A stretch of 64,000 nucleotides of DNA from Citrobacter amalonaticus. GTDB lineage: Bacteria > Pseudomonadota > Gammaproteobacteria > Enterobacterales > Enterobacteriaceae. The position numbers and the translations under genes are program-made. Where the stretch lies: assembly GCF_018323885.1 (NCBI RefSeq), contig NZ_AP024585.1, positions 3,658,001 to 3,722,000 on the forward strand, given 5' to 3'. This document shows, piece after piece, positions 1 to 10,007 of the stretch (the first letter of the stretch is position 1; every line of letters starts with the position of its first letter). The notes beneath the pieces are model-generated. The model worked only from the letters and a program-made list of their open reading frames with translations, ran no database searches and was not told where the DNA came from.

Positions 1-612
1 CTCGATGTTTTCCAGCCAGATGTACTGCCAGATATCCTGTTCCGTCCAGTTGGACAGGGGGAAGACGCGGATACTTTCGCCTTTGTTAATCTGCCCGTTG
101 TAGTTGTGCCACAGTTCAGGACGCTGGTTTTTCGGGTCCCAGCGATGAAAGCGGTCGCGGAAGGAGTAAATGCGCTCTTTCGCCCGCGATTTTTCTTCAT
201 CGCGGCGCGCACCGCCAAAGGCGGCATCAAAACCGTATTTGTTCAGCGCCTGCTTCAACCCTTCGGTTTTCATAATGTCAGTGTGTTTGGCGCTGCCGTG
301 GACAAAGGGATTGATACCCATCGCCACACCTTCCGGATTTTTATGTACCAGCAGCTCGCAGCCGTACGCTTTGGCAGTACGATCGCGGAATTCATACATC
401 TCGCGGAACTTCCAGCCGGTATCGACATGCAGCAGCGGGAACGGCAGCGATCCCGGGTAGAACGCCTTACGGGCAAGATGCAGCATGACGCTGGAATCTT
501 TACCGATGGAGTACAGCATTACCGGGTTCGAAAATTCTGCTGCCACCTCGCGAATGATGTGGATGCTTTCGGCCTCCAGCTGTCGCAGGTGGGTGAGTCG
601 TTTTTGGTCCAT
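1..612 (-). CDS. cysD: Sulfate adenylyltransferase subunit 2 (partial, C-terminus outside window)
   Basis: CysD is the small catalytic subunit of ATP sulfurylase; with the GTPase CysN it makes adenosine 5'-phosphosulfate from ATP and sulfate, the first step of cytoplasmic sulfate assimilation. The N-terminal 204 residues are visible (family length about 302). They start MDQKRLTHL and carry the PP-loop motif YSIGKDSS near residue 34 and the [18 protein letters not shown] block. The reading frame runs off the left edge, so this is edge truncation and not damage. The ATG at 610-612 was chosen by family alignment. It is divergent from iap, and cysN and cysC are expected just outside the window. 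CysB control is expected from the family and was not proven here. Confidence 0.96.
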   Translation of the reverse strand, partial: MDQKRLTHLRQLEAESIHIIREVAAEFSNPVMLYSIGKDSSVMLHLARKAFYPGSLPFPLLHVDTGWKFREMYEFRDRTAKAYGCELLVHKNPEGVAMGINPFVHGSAKHTDIMKTEGLKQALNKYGFDAAFGGARRDEEKSRAKERIYSFRDRFHRWDPKNQRPELWHNYNGQINKGESIRVFPLSNWTEQDIWQYIWLENIE

Positions 613-885
613 AACCGTTCCTTTACAATACCGCGAATGTCGAGCGCGTCAGATAACCCGACTATAGGGAGCGCAAGAGAACGAATGAAATTACGAATTG
701 GAATGAGTAGTTCCTCAAAGGAATAACGATCTGGCAAAGCAAATATCAAAAAGTGCTTAACCCACCGGAATTCGGGCATTTAAGAGCAAATGAAATTGTT
801 TTAGCGAAGTCACCGTTTCATACTAGATGGGTTAAAATTTTTGCTTTGTATTCAGGGCTCCCCCGCTGGCTATTAAGGATTCACT
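613..885. promoter_or_regulatory. Divergent cysD/iap intergenic region
   Basis: A 273-base non-coding stretch that must hold the cysD promoter (leftward) and the iap promoter (rightward). It is AT-rich in the middle. A Shine-Dalgarno-like AAGGA lies just before the iap ATG. No CRISPR repeats, tRNA or convincing ORF were seen. A CysB activation site for cysD is expected from enterobacterial biology, but I could not define its borders. Confidence 0.5.
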
Positions 886-1923
886 ATGTTTTCCGCAACG
901 CGCCGTCTTTCCGCCCTCCTGGCGCTCGGCGTATGCTTTATTATCCCCGCTCAGGCGTCATCGCCAAAACCGGGCGAATTTGCAACAACGCAGACCCGTC
1001 ATATTGCGACCGTTTTCCCGGGAAGGATGACCGGCTCGCCGGCAGAAATGTTATCTGCCGACTATTTACGCCAGCAGTTTGAGCAGATGGGCTATCGCAG
1101 TGATATTCGCACGTTCAACAGTCGCTATATTTATACCGCCAAAAATAACCGCAAAAACTGGCATAACGTCACCGGCAGTACCGTTATTGCCGCCCACGAA
1201 GGCAAAGCCCCGCAGCAGATTATTATCATGGCGCACCTGGATACCTACGCGCCGCAAAGTGATGCCGACACTGACGCGAATCTTGGCGGGCTCACTCTGC
1301 AAGGGGTGGATGATAACGCCGCTGGTCTGGGCGTTATGCTCGAACTGGCAGAACGCCTGAAAGATGTGCCGACGGAATACGGTATTCGCTTTATTGCAAC
1401 CAGCGGCGAGGAAGAGGGAAAACTGGGGGCTGAAAACCTGCTGAAGCGCATGAGCGCGGCGGAGAAGAAAAACACGCTGCTGGTGATTAATCTCGATAAC
1501 CTGATCGTCGGCGACAAACTGTATTTTAATAGCGGGCAGAGCACGCCGGAAGCGGTGCGTAAATTAACCCGCGACCGGGCATTAGCGATTGCGCGTCATC
1601 ATGGCATTACCGCCACCACTAATCCAGGCCTGAATAAGGACTATCCCAAAGGCACCGGTTGCTGCAATGACGCAGAGGTTTTCGATAAAGCGGGAATTTC
1701 GGTGCTATCCGTTGAGGCAACGAACTGGAATCTTGGCAAGAAAGATGGTTACCAACAGCGCGCCAAAACCGCCTCTTTCCCGACAGGAAATAGCTGGCAC
1801 GATGTACGTCTGGATAATCAACAACACATTGATAAAGCCCTGCCCGGACGCATTGAACATCGCAACCGCGACGTAATGCGCATTATGCTGCCGCTCATAA
1901 AAGAATTAGCGAAAGCGAGCTAA
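886..1923 (+). CDS. iap: Alkaline phosphatase isozyme conversion aminopeptidase
   Basis: Iap is a periplasmic M28-family zinc aminopeptidase that trims the N-terminal arginine from alkaline phosphatase subunits, giving the isozymes. The 345-residue product begins with a signal peptide (basic MFSATRR, hydrophobic stretch to about residue 20, cleavage near AQA-S). The M28 metal-binding positions are visible: MAHLD (His117), GVDDNAAG (Asp143), SGEEEG (Glu175-177), INLDN (Asp204) and a late SWHD. The length fits the family. It stands alone between cysD and cysH. In E. coli K-12 the CRISPR array lies directly downstream of this gene; here only a REP element and cysH follow. Confidence 0.93.
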   Translation: MFSATRRLSALLALGVCFIIPAQASSPKPGEFATTQTRHIATVFPGRMTGSPAEMLSADYLRQQFEQMGYRSDIRTFNSRYIYTAKNNRKNWHNVTGSTVIAAHEGKAPQQIIIMAHLDTYAPQSDADTDANLGGLTLQGVDDNAAGLGVMLELAERLKDVPTEYGIRFIATSGEEEGKLGAENLLKRMSAAEKKNTLLVINLDNLIVGDKLYFNSGQSTPEAVRKLTRDRALAIARHHGITATTNPGLNKDYPKGTGCCNDAEVFDKAGISVLSVEATNWNLGKKDGYQQRAKTASFPTGNSWHDVRLDNQQHIDKALPGRIEHRNRDVMRIMLPLIKELAKAS

Positions 1924-1929
1924 TCATAA

Positions 1930-1960
1930 GGCCGGATAAGGCAATGCCCTTATCCGGCCA
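1930..1960. repeat. REP-type palindrome between iap and cysH
   Basis: The near-perfect inverted repeat GCCGGATAAGG...CCTTATCCGGC fills most of the 65 bases between the convergent stop codons of iap and cysH. The GCCGGAT core is typical of enterobacterial REP elements. It may stabilise mRNA ends or act as a weak bidirectional terminator. Confidence 0.8.
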
Positions 1961-1988
1961 TACTGTCGGACCGCTGAAGGGGGTTGTT

Positions 1989-2723
1989 TCACCCTTCGTG
2001 CAGCCCGCACTCGCGCTTCAGGCCAAAGAAGCGGGTCTCTTCTTCTGCCATGCCGGGTTCCCATTTCCGCGTGGTGTGCGTATCGCCGACGGAAAGATAG
2101 CCCTGATCCCACAGCGGATGGTATTTCAGCCCATGCTTTTGCAGGTATTGATAAACCGTTCGGTTATCCCAGTCGATAATCGGCAGCACTTTAAAGACCC
2201 CACGCTGGATAGCCAGCACGGGCAGATGCGCACGGCTGCCGGACTGTTCGCGCCGCAGTCCCGCAAACCAGGTTTGCGCGTTCAGTTCCTGCAACGCCCG
2301 GTTCATCGGTTCGACTTTGTTGATCTCATTGTATTTCTCAATGCCTTCAACGCCCTGCTCCCACAGCTTACCGTAGCGCGCTTCCTGCCAGGCGGGGCTT
2401 TCATTCGCCCGGTAGACCTTCAGGTTCAGCCTGAGTTTGTCCGTTAACTCATCAATAAACTGGTAAGTTTCCGGGAACAGATAGCCGGTATCGGTCAGGA
2501 TCACCGGGATATCCGGGCGGATCTGATTGACCAGATGCAGGCTGACTGCCGCCTGAATCCCAAAGCTTGATGAGAGGACGTATTCGCCAGGCAAATTCTC
2601 CAGCGCCCACGCCACACGCCCCTCAGCGTCACGTTTTTCCAGTTGGCTGTTGGTTTCAGCCAGCGCCATCACGCGCTCTACCTTCGGCAATGCATTAAGC
2701 GCGTTTAGATCGAGTACGGACAT
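1989..2723 (-). CDS. cysH: Phosphoadenosine phosphosulfate reductase
   Basis: CysH reduces PAPS to sulfite and adenosine 3',5'-bisphosphate with thioredoxin as electron donor. The 244-residue product has the nucleotide-binding SSSFGIQ motif at 51-57, the [12 protein letters not shown] segment, and the C-terminal ECGLHEG whose Cys239 is the catalytic cysteine of the family. A longer in-frame extension to 2891 exists, but the ATG at 2721-2723 gives the exact E. coli length and has a Shine-Dalgarno-like AGGTTC just upstream, so I chose it. It is the last gene of the leftward cysJIH operon, 58 bases after cysI. Confidence 0.97.
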   Translation of the reverse strand: MSVLDLNALNALPKVERVMALAETNSQLEKRDAEGRVAWALENLPGEYVLSSSFGIQAAVSLHLVNQIRPDIPVILTDTGYLFPETYQFIDELTDKLRLNLKVYRANESPAWQEARYGKLWEQGVEGIEKYNEINKVEPMNRALQELNAQTWFAGLRREQSGSRAHLPVLAIQRGVFKVLPIIDWDNRTVYQYLQKHGLKYHPLWDQGYLSVGDTHTTRKWEPGMAEEETRFFGLKRECGLHEG

Positions 2724-2781
2724 AAGAACCTCGTTTGCCTGTTTTGCCGGGTGGCACTGCGTTTGCCCGGCAAAGGATGGG

Positions 2782-4494
2782 TTATTCCCAGAAATCCCGT
2801 GCGGGATCGAGCACCGGGCGAATAATGCCCGCACGCACCGTAAAGTCGCCGAAGCCTTCACCCGCTTCGCGCTCTTTCGCCCAGCGCCCAATCAGTTCGT
2901 CCAGCGAGTCGAGAATTTCTGGTTCGGTGATATTCTCTTTAAACATCCGCGGGATACGCGTGCCGATTCGGTTACCGCCGAGATGCAGGTTATAGCGGCC
3001 AGGCGCTTTCCCGACCAGACCGACTTCCGCCAGCATCGCGCGACCGCAGCCGTTCGGGCAGCCTGTTACACGCATAACGATGTGTTCATCGCTCACGTTA
3101 TGCTTCGCCATCAGGCCATCAATCTTGTCGATAAACGTCGGCAGGAAACGTTCGGCCTCCGCCATCGCCAGCGGACAGGTCGGGAACGACACGCAGGCCA
3201 TGGAGTTTTCACGCTGTGGCGTCACGGTGTTCATAAGACCGCTCTCTTGCGCGATCTTCTCTATCTTCGCTTTCTGGCTTTCCGGTACGCCAGCGATGAT
3301 CAGATTCTGGTTCGCAGTAATACGGAACTCGCCTTTATGGATTTTCGAAATCTCCAGCAGGCCCGTTTTCAGCGGACGTCCCGGATAATCGAGAATACGG
3401 CCATTTTCGATAAACAGCGTCAGATGCCATTTATTGTCTATGCCTTTCACCCAGCCAATCCGATCGCCGCGCCCGGTGAATTCATACGGACGAATCGGCT
3501 CAAATTTAATGCCTGCACGACGTTCCACTTCCGCTTTGAACGTCTCAACCCCTACGCGTTCCAGCGTGTATTTGGTTTTCGCATTCTTACGATCGGTACG
3601 GTTGCCCCAGTCACGCTGGGTGGTGACCACCGCCTCCGCCACGGCCAGCGTATGCTCGAGCGGCAGATAACCAAATTCGCTGGCCGTACGGGCATAGGTT
3701 TTCTTGTTACCGTGCTCGATAGAAAGACCGCCACCCACCAGCAGGTTAAAGCCAATCAGCTTGCCGTTTTCGGCAATCGCCACGAAGTTCATGTCGTTGG
3801 CGTGCAGATCGATGTCGTTCTGCGGTGGGATCACGACCGTGGTTTTAAACTTACGCGGCAGATAAGTCTGACCGAGGATCGGCTCCTCGTCCGTGGTCGC
3901 GACTTTTTCCTGATCGAGCCAAATCTCCGCATAAGCGCGCGTGCGCGGCAGCAGGTGCTCGGAGATCTTCTTTGCCCACTCGTAGGCTTCGGCATGCAGC
4001 TCGGACTCATACGGGTTCGAGGTGCACAGCACGTTACGGTTCATATCATTGGCTGTCGCCAGCGCGTCCAGCCCCACGGAGTGCAGCATCTGGTGCACCG
4101 GCTTCACGTTCTTCTTCAGAATCCCGTGAAACTGAAACGTCTGACGGTTGGTCAGGCGAATGCTGCCGTAAATCGTGTTCTCGGCGGCAAATTTATCAAT
4201 CGCCTGCCACTGTTTGGTGGTGATAACGCCCCCCGGCAGACGGCAGCGAAGTAACATCGCGTGACGCGGCTCCAGCTTCTGCTCGGCACGCTCGGCGCGG
4301 ATATCGCGGTCATCCTGCTGGTACATCCCGTGAAAACGGATCAGCAGGAAGTTGTCACCTTTAAAACCGCCGGTGAGACCGTCATTTAAATCTTCAGCAA
4401 TAGTGCCGCGCAGATAGTTGCTTTCCAGCTTCATACGCTCGGCGTCGGTCAGTTTACCTTCGACCACCAGGGGTCCTGGATGTTTATCGCTCAT
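2782..4494 (-). CDS. cysI: Sulfite reductase hemoprotein beta-subunit
   Basis: CysI carries siroheme and a 4Fe-4S cluster and performs the six-electron reduction of sulfite to sulfide, taking electrons from the CysJ flavoprotein. The 570-residue length is standard. The cluster/siroheme ligand motifs CVSFPTC and, about 40 residues later, TGCPNGCGR are intact in the C-terminal third. Two ferredoxin-like half-domains and the RLTNRQ siroheme-binding segment are recognisable. Its ATG overlaps the cysJ stop codon by one base (TAATG), implying translational coupling. Confidence 0.98.
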   Translation of the reverse strand: MSDKHPGPLVVEGKLTDAERMKLESNYLRGTIAEDLNDGLTGGFKGDNFLLIRFHGMYQQDDRDIRAERAEQKLEPRHAMLLRCRLPGGVITTKQWQAIDKFAAENTIYGSIRLTNRQTFQFHGILKKNVKPVHQMLHSVGLDALATANDMNRNVLCTSNPYESELHAEAYEWAKKISEHLLPRTRAYAEIWLDQEKVATTDEEPILGQTYLPRKFKTTVVIPPQNDIDLHANDMNFVAIAENGKLIGFNLLVGGGLSIEHGNKKTYARTASEFGYLPLEHTLAVAEAVVTTQRDWGNRTDRKNAKTKYTLERVGVETFKAEVERRAGIKFEPIRPYEFTGRGDRIGWVKGIDNKWHLTLFIENGRILDYPGRPLKTGLLEISKIHKGEFRITANQNLIIAGVPESQKAKIEKIAQESGLMNTVTPQRENSMACVSFPTCPLAMAEAERFLPTFIDKIDGLMAKHNVSDEHIVMRVTGCPNGCGRAMLAEVGLVGKAPGRYNLHLGGNRIGTRIPRMFKENITEPEILDSLDELIGRWAKEREAGEGFGDFTVRAGIIRPVLDPARDFWE

Positions 4495-6293
4495 TAGTAG
4501 ACATCTCGCTGATAACGGCGCTCAACGCGCAGCTCACTTAAAAATTCATCCGCTGATTCCGCGTCCATCGCGCCGAATTCAGCAATCACGTCCAGCAATG
4601 CCTGCTCAACGTCCTTCGCCATGCGATTGGCGTCGCCGCAGACATAAATGTGGGCACCGTCATTGATCCAGCGCCACAGCTCTGCGCCCTGTTCGCGCAG
4701 TTTGTCTTGTACGTAGACTTTTTCTTTTTGGTCTCGTGACCAGGCGAGATCGATACGGCTCAGTACGCCTTCTTTGACGTAACGCTGCCATTCCACCTGG
4801 TAGAGGAAATCTTCAGTAAAGTGCGGGTTGCCAAAGAACAGCCAGTTTTTACCGGATGCTCCCTCAGCAGCGCGCTGTTGCATAAAGGCGCGAAACGGCG
4901 CGATGCCTGTCCCTGGACCAATCATGATCACCGGGGTTTCAGGGTTCGTCGGCAGACGGAAGTTATCGTTATGTTCGATGAATACACGCACTTCGCCATC
5001 TTCTTCGACGCGATCGGCGAGGAAGCTGGATGCGCCACCAGCACGCGCGCGGCCTTCCACTTCATAACGCACCGCCCCTACGGTGATGTGCACTTCGCTC
5101 TCCACTTCGGCCTGTGAAGACGCAATGGAGTACAGACGCGGCGTTAGCGGACGCAACAGATCGACTAACGCTTGTGCATCCAGTTGTGCGGGCGAGAAGC
5201 GCAGCATATCGACAACAGGCGTCGTGGTGGCGTAATGCTGCAACTGTGCCTTATCACCGACCAGCGGCAACAACGATTCACTGCGCGTTAAGGTGGCATA
5301 GTTTTCAACGATATTGGCGGTATTTACGGTCAGTTCAACATGCCACTGTAGCGCTTCGGACAGCGGGAGAGATTTGCCATTGACCGTAACGGGCTCATCG
5401 CCTTTCAGCCAGACCAGTTCTACGATTTCTTTCACCAGCGCCGGATCGTTTTGATACCAGACACCCAGCGCATCGCCAGGCTGGTAGCGCAGACCCGAAT
5501 CACCGAGATCGATTTCAATATGGCGAACATCTTTCTCTGAATCGCGTCCGGTGATTTTTTGATTCACGGACAACGTGGCGCTCAGCGGCGCTTCTTTGGT
5601 ATACGGGCTGGTGTGGATCTCATTTACCGCTCCGCTGGCAACTGACTGAACCGGAGTCGCAACCGGCGCTCGTGATTTCAATACCTCAACCACACGAGCA
5701 CGCCATTCGGCGGCGGCGGCCTGGTATTCCACATCGGCGTCAACGCGATCCAACAAACGCTCACCGCCGAGTTCCGCCAGCTTGCTGTCAAAATCTTTGC
5801 CCGACTGGCAGAAAAATTCATATGACGTGTCACCCAGACCAAAAATGGCAAAGGCGGTGTTTTCGAGCTTGGGGGCTTTTTTAGAGAACAGGAACTTATG
5901 CAGCGCGACCGCTTCTTCCGGGGGTTCGCCTTCTCCCTGCGTAGACGTGACGATAACCAGCAACTTTTCATTGGCGATTTGTTTGAATTTGTAGTCGCCT
6001 GCGTTAACCAGCGTGACGCTGAGTTTTGCTGCCAACAGATCATCACGCAGCGCTTCCGCCACACGACGCGCATTGCCCGTTTGTGATGCAGAGATTAGCG
6101 TGATGCCCGGCATTTCCGCCACGGGAGCGGGTGTTGCAACGGCTGCGCCAGGTTGCTGATTCAGCGTACCCCAGAAATAGCCAGAAACCCATGCAAGCTG
6201 CGTGGGCGTAAGATCGGTGGTGGCCGCCTGGAGGCGTGCCAGCTGCTCCGGGTTCAGCGGAAGCAAAGCGGAAGGTGGGGCCTGTGTCGTCAT
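4494..6293 (-). CDS. cysJ: Sulfite reductase (NADPH) flavoprotein alpha-subunit
   Basis: CysJ moves electrons from NADPH through FAD and FMN to the CysI hemoprotein. The 599-residue protein has an N-terminal flavodoxin-like FMN domain (about 62-200, with SASQTGNAR and [12 protein letters not shown]), a connecting domain, an FAD-binding region containing RLYSIAS, and a C-terminal NADPH domain with [12 protein letters not shown] and ending RRYQRDVY. The length matches E. coli. It is the first gene of the cysJIH operon, transcribed away from queD. CysB plus N-acetylserine activation is expected from the family. Confidence 0.98.
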   Translation of the reverse strand: MTTQAPPSALLPLNPEQLARLQAATTDLTPTQLAWVSGYFWGTLNQQPGAAVATPAPVAEMPGITLISASQTGNARRVAEALRDDLLAAKLSVTLVNAGDYKFKQIANEKLLVIVTSTQGEGEPPEEAVALHKFLFSKKAPKLENTAFAIFGLGDTSYEFFCQSGKDFDSKLAELGGERLLDRVDADVEYQAAAAEWRARVVEVLKSRAPVATPVQSVASGAVNEIHTSPYTKEAPLSATLSVNQKITGRDSEKDVRHIEIDLGDSGLRYQPGDALGVWYQNDPALVKEIVELVWLKGDEPVTVNGKSLPLSEALQWHVELTVNTANIVENYATLTRSESLLPLVGDKAQLQHYATTTPVVDMLRFSPAQLDAQALVDLLRPLTPRLYSIASSQAEVESEVHITVGAVRYEVEGRARAGGASSFLADRVEEDGEVRVFIEHNDNFRLPTNPETPVIMIGPGTGIAPFRAFMQQRAAEGASGKNWLFFGNPHFTEDFLYQVEWQRYVKEGVLSRIDLAWSRDQKEKVYVQDKLREQGAELWRWINDGAHIYVCGDANRMAKDVEQALLDVIAEFGAMDAESADEFLSELRVERRYQRDVY

Positions 6294-6597
6294 GCGTCGT
6301 TATGTTCCAGTAAGCAAAGCGGATTTAAGCAATAAAACCCAAACTGAAGATAAGGGTAACGGCGGTGATAGTAACAATTAAAGAAGGGATGGAAATAACA
6401 AATAACCAAATGAACTAACCTGTTTTAGCTATAGTTATTAACGACAAAAACGATTAAATAACCACATGATATATAAATAATTATTTAATATTTGCCATCA
6501 ATATGTGGCATTCTGCTGCGCAGCGCCCTTTTAACTAATGCTAAAAATTGTACTTTACGGTACCCTACGGCGTTTTTTGCATTCTTGAGAGTCAATA
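6294..6597. promoter_or_regulatory. Divergent cysJ/queD regulatory region
   Basis: A 304-base gap between two divergent genes, strikingly AT-rich from about 6340 to 6500, as expected for a CysB-activated cysJIH promoter. On the queD side a TACTTTACGGTACCC-rich stretch precedes the gene, and the ATG follows GAGAGTCAATA. No ORF, repeat or riboswitch-like structure was recognised; a preQ1 aptamer was not apparent. Confidence 0.5.
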
Positions 6598-6960
6598 ATG
6601 TCCACCACCTTGTTTAAAGATTTCACCTTCGAAGCCGCTCACCGCCTGCCACACGTACCGGAAGGGCATAAATGTGGCCGCCTGCATGGTCACTCATTTA
6701 TGGTGCGTCTTGAAATTACCGGTGAAGTCTGCCCGCATACCGGTTGGATCATGGATTTTGCCGAGTTAAAAGCCGCATTTAAGCCGACGTATGACAGGCT
6801 TGATCATTACTACCTGAACGATATTCCCGGTCTCGAAAACCCGACCAGCGAAGTACTGGCGAAATGGATTTGGGATCAGGTCAAACCGGCAGTTCCTCTG
6901 CTGAGCGCGGTGATGGTGAAAGAGACCTGTACGGCGGGCTGTGTCTATCGCGGCGAGTGA
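6598..6960 (+). CDS. queD: 6-carboxy-5,6,7,8-tetrahydropterin synthase
   Basis: QueD converts 7,8-dihydroneopterin triphosphate to 6-carboxytetrahydropterin, the second step of queuosine (preQ0) synthesis. The 120-residue protein shows the zinc-histidine motifs FEAAHRLP and [10 protein letters not shown], with the catalytic Cys in KCGR, then MDFAELK and the late [12 protein letters not shown]. The length matches E. coli QueD to within one start residue. Two more queuosine genes, queE and queF, lie elsewhere in the window. Confidence 0.97.
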   Translation: MSTTLFKDFTFEAAHRLPHVPEGHKCGRLHGHSFMVRLEITGEVCPHTGWIMDFAELKAAFKPTYDRLDHYYLNDIPGLENPTSEVLAKWIWDQVKPAVPLLSAVMVKETCTAGCVYRGE

Positions 6961-7041
6961 TTCCAGCGGATGTGCTGAGGGTCAATATTCTTTAACTAAC
7001 ATTCTGTTAGGGTTATGTGCTCTGGATATCTGGAGCACGAT

Positions 7042-8313
7042 ATGTCTGACGATTTTGATATTATTATCATCGGTGCAGGAATAGCAGGCACCGCGTGTGC
7101 TTTACGCTGTGCACGCGCCGGGCTATCGGTTCTGCTTCTTGAACGCGGCGAGTTACCTGGCAGTAAAAACCTTTCGGGTGGACGTCTGTACTGTCATGCT
7201 CTTACCGAACTCCTTCCCGATGCCCATCTGTCAGCCCCACTTGAACGCCGCATTACCCAGGAAAATCTCACGCTGTTAACTCGTCACGGTGCGACAACCT
7301 ACACCAGTCTTCGTCCGGAGGGAGATTCGTGGAGTTTACTACGTGCCCGTTTCGATCCGTGGTTCGTCGCCCAGGCGGAAGCGGAAGGTGTGCAATTTGT
7401 CAGCGGCATAACGGTTGATGCGTTACTTATTGAAGCGGGTAGAGTCTGCGGCGTCATTGCCGATGATGAAACGCTTCGCGGCCGTTATGTCGTTCTCGCG
7501 GAAGGGGCAAATAGTGTTCTGGCTGAACGCTATGGTTTTCAGCCACGACCATCAACAACCGCAATGGCGCTGGGAATGAAAGAGACCCTGGCGCTGGATC
7601 AACAGATTCTTGAAGAGCGTTTCCGGTTATCTGCACAAGAAGGCGCCGCAATGCTGTTCAGTGGAGAAGTGTGTGGCGCTCTGCCCGGCGGTGCGTTTCT
7701 TTACACCAATAAAGAAACGCTCTCTTTTGGTGTTGTATGTCCGCTCTCTACGCTTGCTCAAAGCGACATACCGGCAGTCGAACTGCTGGAAAGGCTCAAA
7801 TTGCATCCGGCGCTACATCCGTTGCTCAAAGGGAGTGAAACGCTGGAGTATGGCGCTCATCTGGTGCCGGAAGGGGGATTACACAGCCTGCCCGTACAGT
7901 ACGCGGGAGAAGGCTGGCTGTTAGTGGGAGATGCGCTGCGCAGTTGCGTCAATACGGGTTTCTCCGTACGCGGGATGGATATGGCACTCATCGGCGCGCA
8001 GGCCGCCTCCCAAACACTCATCAACGCTTGTCTGAAATGCGCGCCGCAAAACCTGTTTCCAGCCTATCATCACGCTATTCAGCGTAGTCTGTTGTGGGAC
8101 GTTATGCACCGCTATCGCGAGATGCCCACGCTATTGCAGCGTCAGGGATGGTATAACCAGTGGCCCGCGCTGATGGACGATATTTCTCGTGAGATTTGGC
8201 ACCAGGGCGAGCGCCCGGTCGCCCCTCTGCGCCAGATTGTCTGGCGTCATTTTCGTCGTCACGGCCTGCGTCACCTGGCAGGCGATATTATCAGGAGCTT
8301 ACGATGCCTGTAG
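7042..8313 (+). CDS. ygcN: FixC-like electron-transfer flavoprotein dehydrogenase
   Basis: A 423-residue FAD oxidoreductase of the FixC/ETF-quinone oxidoreductase family, expected to pass electrons from an ETF to the quinone pool at the membrane. The N-terminal dinucleotide motif GAGIAG lies at residues 11-16, followed by LLLERGELPGSKN, and the later WLLVGDALRSCVNTG segment is the second FAD contact. An upstream in-frame ATG (7015) would add nine residues; I chose 7042 because GGAG lies seven bases before it and the length equals E. coli YgcN. It overlaps ygcO by ten bases and forms a FixC-FixX pair with it. The physiological substrate is unknown. Confidence 0.9.
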   Translation: MSDDFDIIIIGAGIAGTACALRCARAGLSVLLLERGELPGSKNLSGGRLYCHALTELLPDAHLSAPLERRITQENLTLLTRHGATTYTSLRPEGDSWSLLRARFDPWFVAQAEAEGVQFVSGITVDALLIEAGRVCGVIADDETLRGRYVVLAEGANSVLAERYGFQPRPSTTAMALGMKETLALDQQILEERFRLSAQEGAAMLFSGEVCGALPGGAFLYTNKETLSFGVVCPLSTLAQSDIPAVELLERLKLHPALHPLLKGSETLEYGAHLVPEGGLHSLPVQYAGEGWLLVGDALRSCVNTGFSVRGMDMALIGAQAASQTLINACLKCAPQNLFPAYHHAIQRSLLWDVMHRYREMPTLLQRQGWYNQWPALMDDISREIWHQGERPVAPLRQIVWRHFRRHGLRHLAGDIIRSLRCL

Positions 8314-8564
8314 CCCACAACGTCTGGCACCCTCCCGGCATGTCTCCTATTGTTCCTGCTAACCGTGTCGATTGCGACGTTGCAGAACGGCTGATCACAT
8401 CTTGCCCGGCAGGACTTTTTTCCCTTACGCCGGAAGGAGAACTGCGGGTCGATTTTCGTGGTTGTCTGGAATGCGGAACCTGTCGACTTCTGTGTGATGA
8501 AAAAACGCTACAACAGTGGCGCTACCCACCGTCGGGTTTTGGCATCATTTACCGCTTTGGTTAA
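8304..8564 (+). CDS. ygcO: FixX-like ferredoxin
   Basis: A small (86-residue) ferredoxin-like protein, the partner expected for the FixC-like YgcN. The cluster motif CLECGTCRLLC is intact near residue 53, with an additional cysteine in TSCPAGLFSL, the arrangement seen in FixX proteins. The ATG at 8304, inside the end of ygcN and preceded by CAGGAG, is preferred to the upstream in-frame start. Translational coupling with ygcN is likely. Function is inferred from family and neighbours. Confidence 0.88.
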   Translation: MPVAHNVWHPPGMSPIVPANRVDCDVAERLITSCPAGLFSLTPEGELRVDFRGCLECGTCRLLCDEKTLQQWRYPPSGFGIIYRFG

Positions 8565-8580
8565 ATAATAAGGATAATCT

Positions 8581-9156
8581 ATGCCTCTGTTACACCTGCT
8601 CCGACAGAATCCAGTAATTGCCGCCGTAAAAGACAACGCCAGTCTGCAACTCGCCATCGATTCTGAATGTCAGTTCATTTCTGTTCTGTACGGCAACATC
8701 TGTACTATCAGTAACATCGTGAAGAAAATTAAGAACGCCGGGAAATACGCATTTATCCACGTAGACCTGCTGGAAGGGGCATCAAATAAAGAGGTGGTCA
8801 TTCAGTTTCTGAAACTGGTTACCGAAGCGGACGGAATCATCAGTACTAAAGCGGCAATGCTGAAAGCTGCACGGGCGGAGGGTTTTTTCTGCATCCATCG
8901 CCTGTTTATCGTTGACTCCATCTCTTTTCATAGCATCGATAAACAGGTGGCACAATCAAACCCGGACTGTATTGAAATTCTGCCGGGGTGCATGCCAAAA
9001 GTGCTGGGATGGGTAACGGAAAAAATACGCCAGCCGCTGATTGCCGGTGGCCTGGTATGTGATGAAGAAGATGCCCGCAATGCGATGAAAGCAGGAGTTG
9101 CGGCGCTTTCCACCACTAACACCGATGTCTGGACGTTAGCCAAAAAGCTGAATTAG
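8581..9156 (+). CDS. ygcP: GlpP-family antiterminator regulatory protein
   Basis: A 191-residue protein of the glycerol-3-phosphate-responsive antiterminator (GlpP) family, a TIM-barrel-like RNA-acting regulator. In Bacillus, GlpP binds glycerol-3-phosphate and prevents termination in the glpD leader. Here the family-type segments FIHVDLLEGASNKE, IISTKAAMLKAA, IEILPGCMPKVL and LIAGGLVCDEEDA are recognisable. It is the last gene of the rightward ygcNOP set and its stop overlaps the convergent ygcQ stop. Two terminators in the ygcW and yqcE leaders (14501-14548, 14723-14771) are natural candidate targets. The target and ligand are inference. Confidence 0.88.
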   Translation: MPLLHLLRQNPVIAAVKDNASLQLAIDSECQFISVLYGNICTISNIVKKIKNAGKYAFIHVDLLEGASNKEVVIQFLKLVTEADGIISTKAAMLKAARAEGFFCIHRLFIVDSISFHSIDKQVAQSNPDCIEILPGCMPKVLGWVTEKIRQPLIAGGLVCDEEDARNAMKAGVAALSTTNTDVWTLAKKLN

Positions 9157-10007
9157 GTTTCGACGAAGGCTGCCAACGCCTCCAGCACCGGTAGCCAGTC
9201 ATCGACAACGCCGACATCAGCCTGGAAGAAAACCGGGGCATTGGGATCACTATTTATCGCCACGACAAACTGGCTGTGGCGAACTCCGGCCATCAACGCC
9301 GCCGCACCAGAGGCCCCCGAGATAATACAGACATCCGGTGAGAGTAAATGCCCGGAGATCCCAATCACACGTTCAGCGTCATACCCGCCATTCATCACCC
9401 GTGCGCGGCTGTACCCTACTTCGGCTTTCATCGACTGTGCCAGAGCGAAAATGGCCTTTTCGTTCACGTCACGGTTTCCCTGACCGACAACCAGCACGTA
9501 TTGAGCCTGTAACAGAGGATGAGTGCTGACCTTTTCTATGGTTTCCACCGTTTCCAGCCAGCCCGGACGCGCCATAAGCTCAAGCTGGCGTTCAATCATT
9601 GTGGGCAGAGGATCATGCGAAACGCGCTCTTCAGCCTGTCGCGCCAGTGATAGACATAACGGGGATGCGGCAATTTTCAACGTAGCGTTTAACGCATTGC
9701 CCCAGTGGGATTTAGTGACCAGACCTTGTTGCGCATCCAGCGTTCTCACCTGACAAATACTGCCGCCACCCAGTCGCCAGGCCAGTCGTGTTGCCAACTC
9801 ATCGCCAAGTGGACTGGCCGCAAAGACCAGGACATCGGCAGGTGTCAGTAACCACTGGGCTTCCAGTGTATCCAGTACCTGATCTGCGACATCCGGCACC
9901 GGATCGATAATCCAACGCTCTAGTTCTGCCGAACCTGGTCCATTTTCAATGATCCAGTCAGTCAATGCGCCGCATTCGCCAGACGCCGACACCATCACTA
10001 TCTTCAT
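9153..10007 (-). CDS. ygcQ: Electron transfer flavoprotein alpha-subunit-like (FixB-like)
   Basis: A 284-residue FixB/ETF-alpha-like protein, the FAD-binding half of an electron-transfer flavoprotein with YgcR. The C-terminal ETF signature is visible: VIGISGHLLSPDVCIISGASG, then MAGVRHSQFVVAINSDPNAPVF, near residues 215-265. The start at 10007 is preferred to 10040: AAAGGATG precedes it, and ATGA overlaps the ygcR stop, showing coupling. It is last in the leftward ygcW-U-S-R-Q operon. The acceptor is likely YgcN/YgcO. The substrate is unknown. Confidence 0.88.
   Translation of the reverse strand: MKIVMVSASGECGALTDWIIENGPGSAELERWIIDPVPDVADQVLDTLEAQWLLTPADVLVFAASPLGDELATRLAWRLGGGSICQVRTLDAQQGLVTKSHWGNALNATLKIAASPLCLSLARQAEERVSHDPLPTMIERQLELMARPGWLETVETIEKVSTHPLLQAQYVLVVGQGNRDVNEKAIFALAQSMKAEVGYSRARVMNGGYDAERVIGISGHLLSPDVCIISGASGAAALMAGVRHSQFVVAINSDPNAPVFFQADVGVVDDWLPVLEALAAFVET

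Noticed and set aside
1924..1988. Possible CRISPR repeats next to iap
   Set aside because: Only one palindrome (REP-type) is present; no regularly spaced repeats.
2650..4254. 534-codon open frame antisense to cysI
   Set aside because: It mirrors a high-GC conserved gene on the other strand, has no family-like motifs and no ribosome site.
6294..6597. Riboswitch (preQ1-type) before queD
   Set aside because: No convincing aptamer or terminator was found in the short AT-rich leader.
7000..7041. Small inverted repeats upstream of ygcN considered as a third antitermination target
   Set aside because: GTGCTC/GAGCAC has no T-run and does not share the GAGAAARGTAA stem base.
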